DNA from: Tigriopus japonicus
Lineage: Eukaryota; Arthropoda; Copepoda; Harpacticoida; Harpacticidae
Direction of reading: 5' to 3'
DNA length: 64,000 nucleotides
Assembly (NCBI GenBank): GCA_010645155.1
Contig: CM021314.1
Span: forward strand, 2,517-66,516
Made by a program: the position numbers and the translations under genes. Of the stretch, positions 57,936 through 64,000 are shown in pieces. Each line of letters opens with the position of its first letter. Position 1 is the first letter of the stretch. The notes below the pieces were generated by a model. The model made no database searches, was not told where the DNA came from, and was given only the letters and a program-made list of their open reading frames with translations.

Positions 57936-58123
57936 TCCTCTAATAGCATTTAAAGCAGGGTCAGAGAAATTTTTAAATACTATTCCTGTTCAACCCTGCC
58001 AACAGTAACTCCTTGGTAGATCAAATTATTATAAACGTAAATTTTATAAACTTTATGAATCATTAACTATCTTTATAGGGAATCCCATTCATTGTAGCGA
58101 AAATAAAAATCCGCCCCCCCCCA
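57936..58123 (+). repeat. 3' tail copy of LINE family L1w
   Basis: It matches the reverse complement of about 50595-50830, from AGCATTTAAAGCAGG to TAGGGAATCCCATTC and the terminal C-run (ATCCGCCCCCC). One internal deletion removes about 25 bp. It is a strongly 5'-truncated copy in + orientation. Confidence 0.8.
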
Positions 58124-59120
58124 AACAAAACAAAATTTAAGTCACCTCAGTCATATTGAGTGAGCAAAACCTTTCCCCAATCAAACTCAGGGCTAAATTT
58201 GGAATTTGAACAAGAATTGAAGTTGTAATACCTTGTATTCAGAACAAAATACATTTGAAATTCTTCAGATTTAAAAGTTTCTATGTTTCAAGTATTGGTT
58301 AGAATGGTTTTCATATTCGGTTATTTTGATATCATCTTTTAATTGGCAATCTGAACATTGCCAGTTTACTGTTCATTTTGGTACTGTTCTTTCCTCTACT
58401 AATTTCAACTCATTCTCATTTACAATTGTTCCTTAAAATCTAATTGAATAAACAATTTCAAAATGTTTCTTCTCTAGTTTGAAGACGAATGTTCAAGCCC
58501 CAATTTGACTAATCACTAAGCCATGCAATTTGAGTTTGAATCTCAACTTAATTCAGTTTGTCACATGAATGAAAAAAGCATTGTTCTAAAATCTTCATTC
58601 CCTCCCTTTTTGAGTGTGTCTGAAAATGATCACTCTGAGTCATGCAAGGGTAGCAAAAAGGGGGGCTAATCCTTTTCTCTTTTTCTCTCTCATCACCTCC
58701 TGCTCGTAAGGGTGACTGATAGTAGGTCTAAAAACAAGCACTTGAAACTTACAATAACATTGTAATGAGCCAAATTAATCATATTTTGAAATGTTAACAT
58801 CGAATTTCAGTACAATCTTCTAAAATTTCCACCTAATGGCCGGCTATTTCAAGGCCCTAGGGTGGGATTTTAATTTTATGCCTTTTTTTATAAAACTTTT
58901 ATTAAAATTATGAATTTTAATTATAATGCCTTTACTATTTTTCGATTTCTACACCAACGGTTTTGCGCATTCCTACCACCAGATGTCGTGAATCGGGCCG
59001 AATGTGAAACTCAATATTTACAGAAAAATGTTGACCGTCAAATTGAAATTTACTCTGTAAATGAATGATCCAAATATGACACGTTCTAATTAGTCAAAGA
59101 ATAATATCTTTTATTTTCAG
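58124..59120. other. Intron end, no recognised gene
   Basis: AT-rich sequence leading to the pyrimidine tract and acceptor at 59120. No repeats were identified. Confidence 0.4.
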
Positions 59121-59542
59121 CCCGAGCAACCAATATTGTGTTACATTAGTGAGAAAATTGGGGAAATGCTTTTGAGCTTCTTGCGTCACTTGTCCTCGGT
59201 TATTTGTCAACAGATTCCTCTCCTCTCCACCATATTTGCTCGACTTCAATTTATCTTGTCGTGGACCGTGTCAAAAAATCGCTCTGACTTCCTTTACTCC
59301 TTACCTCGAATGTGGGCTGCCAATGAGGCGACTCGAGGATCATTGTGGTTGTTACCCGTTGAAAAAGTGCCCAGCGTCTTGCAGATCATTTCGAAATGGG
59401 TCAAAGCTACTCCTCATGCATGCTCAGGGCCTCTATTTTTGCAAACCGTCGCTCCTGAAGCAAGCGCTCACACTGATCATGTTCCTTTCATTGCTCCTTA
59501 CTTGGATGAGCCAACGTGTGCCTTGTGGTACGATTGGTTTCT
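59121..59542 (+). CDS. ALO-like oxidase, large substrate-domain exon
   Basis: Acceptor TTTTATTTTCAG and donor GTAAGT. 140 codons plus two bases, entering in phase 0 and leaving in phase 2. A hydrophobic helical stretch (ISEKIGEMLLSFLRHLSSVI) is followed by WTVSKNRSDFLYSLPRMW, then LWLLPVEKVPSVLQIISKWV, TPHACSGPLFLQTVAP, and YLDEPTCALWYDWF. This parallels the ALO domain plan: lobe helices, then R.D...F....F..WA.P....P.VL..L..W, then P...R....D..PLSP.Y....C.. . The conserved arginine-rich substrate loop is not obvious, so substrate use is uncertain. Confidence 0.82.
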
Positions 59543-59710
59543 GTAAGTAGAAAAATGCAAATTAATCTGTACTTAAAAAAGTTTGCGGCTTTAAGGAAAA
59601 TATGTATGCCTTTTTCTGTTGGACTTAAAATATTATTTCAAAATGTGTCTTGCTGGAGATTCAAATGATATCGTTGATTATTTTGTTTTGGTTGTTTGAC
59701 TACTCTTCAG

Positions 59711-59731
59711 TCTTCAACGTCTTGTTCAAAG
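59711..59731 (+). CDS. Candidate 21-bp micro-exon of the host gene
   Basis: CTCTTCAG precedes and GTATAG follows TCTTCAACGTCTTGTTCAAA+G. It would enter and leave in phase 2, giving LLQRLVQ. Evidence is only phase and consensus splice sites. A chance match is quite possible. Confidence 0.25.
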
Positions 59732-59744
59732 GTATAGAACTTGC

Positions 59745-59861
59745 TTGAAAATTTCGCCAATAGATGGCGTGACAGAGGGGGCAAGTACTAAGCACTAAGC
59801 TCACAAGTCTTTTCCCTTTACTTGCCTAACTTTTCCCGCCATCTATTGGCAAATTTTTCAA
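59745..59861. repeat. Small foldback element
   Basis: Arms 59745-59769 and 59837-59861 (TTGAAAATTTCGCCAATAGA plus TGGCG and complement) pair with a few mismatches around a 67-bp centre. Confidence 0.8.
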
Positions 59862-59885
59862 TTACAATTACGTAATTTCAATCAG

Positions 59886-60275
59886 TCACTAGATAGCGTG
59901 CAATCTTAGTCAGGCTGATTTGGCAAAGAGGGCGGGGTGAGGGTGAGAAAAATGTCCCCCTCACAACTGTTGAGTGGACAATTAGTGTGACCAAACACGC
60001 GAATCAAGACCAGCTTTTTAAAACTCATTCTTGAAGCCACAAGTTAGTTTTTGTCCATTTTGTATTTTATTAACCCTACATAACGCAATAGCTTAAATTT
60101 GTGTTCTTTCTATCAATGACTTATTCAATGTATTATCATAAAAGTTCCTAGTTGTAGTATTCAAATCCTAGATAGTCAACCTAGAAGGCTAACAGAGAAA
60201 TGCCACTCCAGTACAGTCACAGTCAGAGGAGATTTGTTTTGAACACACTTCATTGATCTGGTAGCAAGGGTGTCA
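59886..60275. mobile_element. Foldback (FB) copy B
   Basis: It begins CACTAGATAGCGTGCAATCT and contains CTGTTGAGTGGACAATTAGT, GAAGCCACAAGTTAGTTTTT and AACCTAGAAGGCTAACAGAG. Its last part (60208-60268) is the inverse of 22050-22107. The right outer end was not found, so this copy is truncated or longer than the others. Confidence 0.55.
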
Positions 60276-60445
60276 AGTGCCTTGATTCATCATTCATTGC
60301 TCTTGTTCAACCAAAGCAGCTGAATGAGCAATTTTGCCACTGACTCCCTAAAAACGCAAGTTTGGGTTGTGAATCATGTAACTAAGCATGTTTAACATCA
60401 AATCCCATCGCACACTCTAATCTATTTTTTGCAAACTCGGAAAAG

Positions 60446-60609
60446 TGAAATATCCGCTAGAGGCGCGGCAATTGCGCGACTTGTTCTAGCACCATCTAGC
60501 AATGAAAATTCAAACTACTGTATTTGTACTTTACAAGGAGAGGAAGGGTGTCCTTCAGTCGGAGACAAATTGATGTTAAGAAACGATTCATCCAAAGACA
60601 TTTCAAAAG
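60446..60609 (+). CDS. Candidate exon near the 3' end of the host gene
   Basis: The acceptor is weak (TATTTTTTGCAAACTCGGAAAAG) but the donor is strong (GTGAGT). One base, 54 codons and one base. The encoded stretch includes AAIARLVLAPSSNENSNYCI and GDKLMLRNDSSKDISK. I recognise no ALO motif in it. The phase fits both the micro-exon candidate upstream and the terminal exon at 62170. It may belong to another gene or start at an alternative acceptor (60536). Confidence 0.4.
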
Positions 60610-60767
60610 GTGAGTCACCATTATTGATGGGTTTCGAGTTGGGAGTGTTGCCACTTTTTACTTGGAGATTAGGTATCTTGCTCTTTGAGAAGTTTAGCAG
60701 TGGTCAAGCTTTGTAACCCTTATGAACCAAGATGGCAGAAGTATTGCAAAATACGAACTCGAAATCC
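60610..60767 (+). other. Repeat remnant
   Basis: GGTTTCGAGTTGGGAGTGTT to ATACGAACTCGAAATCC has inverted ends and resembles 15195-15315. It is probably an old inverted-end element beside hAT family H. Confidence 0.45.
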
Positions 60768-60775
60768 GTCAGTAG

Positions 60776-61672
60776 TAGTGATGGGACGAGACGGCATTTC
60801 CAATACATGAGACCAACTGATGCCGGTCTCAATTAATACATCTCAGAAGCTGGCATCAAGACGGCATCAAGTCTTACGAACGAAATGACAGATACAAAAA
60901 GTGCCCGCCACTGATTGGACCTAATCGTGTTCAACAATTTTGTTGAAGCGTGTAATCGAAATCTAACTCTCTTTTGAGGCATTTGTATTATGCATGGAGA
61001 CTTTGACCTTTATTGACGCCGTATCAAGTAGCTTTTTTAGCCAAAATGGTCTGTTTCAATATGATTCCTTTGATATTCAAATTCTAGGGTCTAGTCAGAC
61101 TTCTTAGCCAGGTTGACTAGAGTGTGGTAATGATGTCATGATTTGCCACCTGATTTCAATGTTGATGGGCTCTCACGCCTCTCTCTCACGCAAATGGAAA
61201 TTTCAAATAATAACGTTGCGCCAATGAGTTATATAAAATCTTGCATTGCAACATAATAACATAAGCAATTGTTAAATGAAATATTCTCCGGCAACTTGGC
61301 GATACAACATAAGTTTTTGTGTTAATGAATAAGATTTCTCGTCACTTTTTCAACGGTCCTTCATGTATTTTTCTTCAAACCTCTGATGCCAACATGTTTT
61401 GCCAAGTTGTGGAATAAACGAGCTGATCCTTGCTTTGAAATTTATTTTGTTTCAGTTTAAAACAAGGGAAAAATAAATCTAGATATATCGTGCCTTCAAA
61501 TTTAAACCAATTGAACACCACAGAAAAAAAGGCAAAACCCAATTAGAGCAATTTTGGCAACACTTCGCATGGCTCACTTTGTCTCAAGTCGGAATCAAGA
61601 CCAGCGAGACTTTCATTGTATTGGTCTGGTCTCATACTGTATGAGACATTGTTGGTATCGGCCCCATCAGTA
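60776..61672. mobile_element. Non-autonomous hAT element, family H
   Basis: This 897-bp element has ends TAGTGATGGGACGAGAC and (inverted) TACTGATGGGGCCGATAC. A perfect GTCAGTAG duplication flanks it (60768-60775, 61673-61680). ATGAGACC/GGTCTCAT motifs lie within 60 bp of each end. The outer bases resemble those of families A and F. Confidence 0.9.
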
Positions 61673-61744
61673 GTCAGTAGTCACCATGAAGGAACAGACT
61701 TCATGTGACTCACACTCTTCAAAGCTTATTTGGTCACTACTGTG

Positions 61745-61909
61745 GAGGGTGGAAAAAAATTTTTTTTTTTCCTGCAAAGCAGAAATTCTAGACGGCTGAT
61801 GCAACTAGCTCTCCTTTAGTGTTAGTGTTCAGCTGACCCCAGCTGACCTGTATCGTAAAACGTCTAGATTTTCTACTCTGCAGGAAAAAAAACTTTTTAA
61901 TCCACCCTC
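61745..61909. mobile_element. Foldback MITE with ~49-bp arms
   Basis: GAGGGTGGAAAAAAATTTTT...CTAGACG (61745-61793) is inverted at 61861-61909 with several mismatches. The flanks GTCACTAC and GTCATTAG agree at six of eight positions, compatible with an old 8-bp duplication. Confidence 0.7.
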
Positions 61910-62169
61910 TAGTCATTAGTTTAAGTTTGTAATCTTATGTTTTCTTTATTCTTGTGAATAGCTCACAAACCTAATGACAAGAGGGAAAAGCTTGATGATT
62001 TAAATCAAATTCTCTTTCCTGCTTCCTCTTTGATAAATAGCTTGTTTCTATTCCTACGTTTTTTCAGTTTTTTCTGATCTTTTCCATCACGTTCTATCAG
62101 ATTCGATTTAATGATCCACCTTTTAATTTGAATATATTTCCGTTATTACTTTATTTCTAAATAACTCAG
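61910..62169. other. Sequence before the candidate terminal exon
   Basis: T-rich sequence without genes, ending in TTTCTAAATAACTCAG. Confidence 0.4.
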
Positions 62170-62264
62170 TCCAGGACCACGATCACGGGAACTATGAAGA
62201 AGCACGTGAAAACCTGAAACGGGAATGGCAACCATGGAATCCTTCAAACCTCCACTTCAAATGA
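62170..62264 (+). CDS. Candidate terminal exon with stop
   Basis: After acceptor AACTCAG, two bases plus 31 codons end in TGA at 62262-62264. The translation ends EEARENLKREWQPWNPSNLH, then FK. It joins in phase 1 to 60446-60609 to give ...SKDISKVQDHDHGNYEEA.... The WNPSN ending is vaguely like the DP..F.N ending of ALO proteins, but this is not proof. Confidence 0.45.
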
Positions 62265-62269
62265 AGTTT

Positions 62270-62584
62270 TTTCACAAGGTTAAGAATTTAACACAATATC
62301 TCATATTCTGAAACATAACAATAATGTACCAAATTGTTAAGTATTCAAGAAGTGAATCTAAGAATACGCAAGTTTATTCATGGAAGGGCATCTTAACAGA
62401 AGGAATGATCGAGAATAAGTAAGGAAGTGGTAGAAGCACGAGAGGGAGTAGACAAACAGGAATTGAATCGTCGATAGGAAAAGGTAGATTCTAGAAATAT
62501 CATGAGACTTATCATCTCCTCTCAAGACGGCGATCTATGAACTAGAAGATAATGATGACAATGAAACAGGAGAGGCATCAAATC
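62270..62584. other. No recognised feature
   Basis: It lies between the candidate gene end and the gypsy relic. It may include the 3' untranslated region and the element's LTR. The other LTR would be outside the window. Confidence 0.35.
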
Positions 62585-63992
62585 TCACAGTCTTCTGGCG
62601 GGAACGGGCACTGCAACGAAGTAGAAAAGGTTGGACTTCAGGGTTCTCTCTTCTCGCGGATCATCCTGTGGTGGAAGTTTGCTCGACTCTTGAATAGACT
62701 GTGGACGAAGATGATATAGGTTTTGGATGTACGTACGATCACCCATCGACATGATATATGATCGTCCGTCTTTTCGGACTCGAAGGATCACACCTGAACT
62801 CTTTTTGGTGCGGGAATCCTGCACTCGAACCCTAGTTTGAGGTGGAATCGCCAAGAGTTTGGACGTGTAGGTATCGAATCTGCGTTTTCTTTTTCCGCTT
62901 CCCCTTCCCGCTTCTTGAGGGCCTTCATCCACTCTTGATCGGACATTCGCTGGTAAATACTGGCATGACCGGGATTGCGGGTCCGAAGTCGAAGGGAAAA
63001 TATCCACTGAGACGGACTAAGACCATCTGTACGGGGAACGTTTCTCCAATCGAGAAGAGCTTGGCAAAAAGATCGCCAATCCCCGCCATATTTCTGGAGG
63101 AGAAGCTTCTTAGATTTGACGGCGGATTCGGCGTGTCCATTGGAGATCGGATGATAAGCGGAGGAAAGCTCGTGGGTGATGTGATAACGGTGGCAAAATT
63201 CCTCAAATTGGCTACGGAATTGAGGGCCACCATCAGATCGAATTGTTTGAGGAATCCCATAATCCACAAACCAATCCTGCAAAATATTGATCACGGCTTG
63301 CGTGTCCATTCGGGACAGGCGGGACCCACAAGACCATCCCGAGAATCGGTCTACCATGATTAAAAAATAAACTCCAGCGTTTTCAAAAATATCCACGGAA
63401 ATGGCCTCAAAAGGGCGTGAGGCTGTGGACTGGATCAGGGGTTCCGACGGTTGACTCGGCAGATGCTCTTGACAAGCTGGACATGAGCTCACGACCTGAT
63501 CAATGTCATTATTCATGCCCGGCCAGAAATAGAGGTGGCGAGCCAAAGAGCGAGTACGGCGAATCCCTTGATGAGAAGCGTGAAGTTGCTCCAAAGCAGG
63601 ACGACGAGAAGCACAAGGCAAAACAATTCGATGGCTATGCAGGACGAGGAGGCCCATGGTCTCATCTTATGACAAGTCATCCCATTGCTTGTAGTATAGT
63701 TTTAATGGATGAGATTGAGGTAACGATATGGGCGACTTTCCCGAGAGGAGAGTTAAAATCACGGCTTGATAATTAACATCTTATCTACTTTTGCCATCTT
63801 AGAAATCGGATCCAGTGTCAAATCGGGATGAACATTGGCCCGAATGGTGGTGAACAGAACGATCACCGAACTGATATCCTCTTCTGTTGGTTCTGGCTCC
63901 TCAAAAACAGGATATCGCGAGAGCGTGTCAGCAATGTGATGGCCCTGATGGCTCCATTGCATATCAAACGTGTATCCCGATAGTTTGATCAA
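62585..63992 (-). pseudogene. Third Ty3/gypsy pol (RNase H end to integrase C-terminus), cut by window edge
   Basis: Minus-strand frames: 63759-63992 ends RNase H (SYTFD-like YTFDMQWSHQGHHIADTLSR). 62788-63657 carries the integrase finger (LHASHQGIRRT...SCPACQ), the core VDRFSGW, SDGGPQFRS and YHPISNGHAES (D-x34-E by my count, one fewer than usual). 62585-63007 carries the C-terminal RVRVQDSRTKK...YHLRP. A frameshift near 62790-63000 and a break near 63700 separate the frames. The sequence differs from both other gypsy copies. Confidence 0.85.
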
Positions 63993-64000
63993 AATCCTCT

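Larger units (their letters stand above)
49804..59120 (+). other. 9.3-kb intron
   Basis: Donor GTAAGT and acceptor TTTTATTTTCAG, phase 0 on both sides. It contains LINE, SINE, tandem and foldback repeats. Confidence 0.75.
5971..59542 (+). other. Host gene locus: ALO/GULO-like FAD oxidase
   Basis: Four exons (5971-6092, 34788-34971, 49650-49803, 59121-59542) sum to 882 coding bases, about 294 residues. Each intron starts GT and ends AG, and phases agree at all three junctions (1, 2, 0). In order, the exons give the second half of an FAD_binding_4 domain and then the ALO-type substrate domain. Family members oxidise aldono-lactones such as L-gulono-1,4-lactone to ascorbate or analogues, with FAD as cofactor. 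Whether this protein does so cannot be read from the fragment. The N-terminal ~90 residues are missing. The introns are packed with transposons. The spliced gene could be a pseudogene, but none of the four exons contains an internal stop. Confidence 0.78.

Noticed and set aside
62842..63363. 173-codon + frame at the right edge
   Set aside because: It is antisense to the gypsy integrase, whose minus-strand motifs are unmistakable.

Overview
This is a nuclear window from an invertebrate animal, most likely an arthropod. The evidence is spliced exons with GT..AG borders, AT-rich non-coding sequence, Ty3/gypsy, BEL/Pao, CR1/Jockey-like, mariner and hAT-type elements, and tRNA-headed SINEs. I see no bacterial features. 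The species cannot be fixed from the sequence alone, and a crustacean is only a guess.

The backbone is one host gene on the + strand. Four well-supported exons (5971-6092, 34788-34971, 49650-49803, 59121-59542) join in phase. They encode consecutive parts of a protein resembling the FAD-linked sugar-lactone oxidases (L-gulonolactone oxidase / D-arabinono-1,4-lactone oxidase, ALO family). The three introns between them are about 28.7, 14.7 and 9.3 kb and hold almost everything else in the window. The first exons lie off the left edge or were not recognised. Three further pieces (59711-59731, 60446-60609, 62170-62264) continue the reading phase to a stop codon and may be the gene's 3' end.

Intron 5971/34788 holds an 828-bp hAT element (a second copy sits just upstream of the first exon), a foldback element carrying a nested hAT element and a SINE, a BEL/Pao remnant with a hAT element inside its pol, a complete young gypsy element (17133-21817, 141-bp LTRs, intact 1421-codon gag-pol, 5-bp target duplication), a second broken gypsy, two minisatellites, two dead LINEs and a mariner relic split from its flank by another hAT element.

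Intron 34972-49649 holds a LINE endonuclease relic interrupted by two hAT elements, a SINE, an assembly gap of 43 Ns, and a 1,609-bp inverted repeat with no mismatch in the stretches I compared (arms 44257-45865 and 47483-49091). One inner edge of the inverted repeat is a pogo-like element sitting at a TA that is empty in the other arm.

Intron 49804-59120 holds a 5'-truncated LINE, a second SINE family, a 208-bp tandem duplication and further foldback elements. The right edge of the window enters a third gypsy pol on the minus strand.

The dominant theme is non-autonomous hAT elements. Ten have 8-bp target duplications that I could read on both sides, and most carry a family-specific short motif clustered near both ends. 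None encodes a recognisable transposase.
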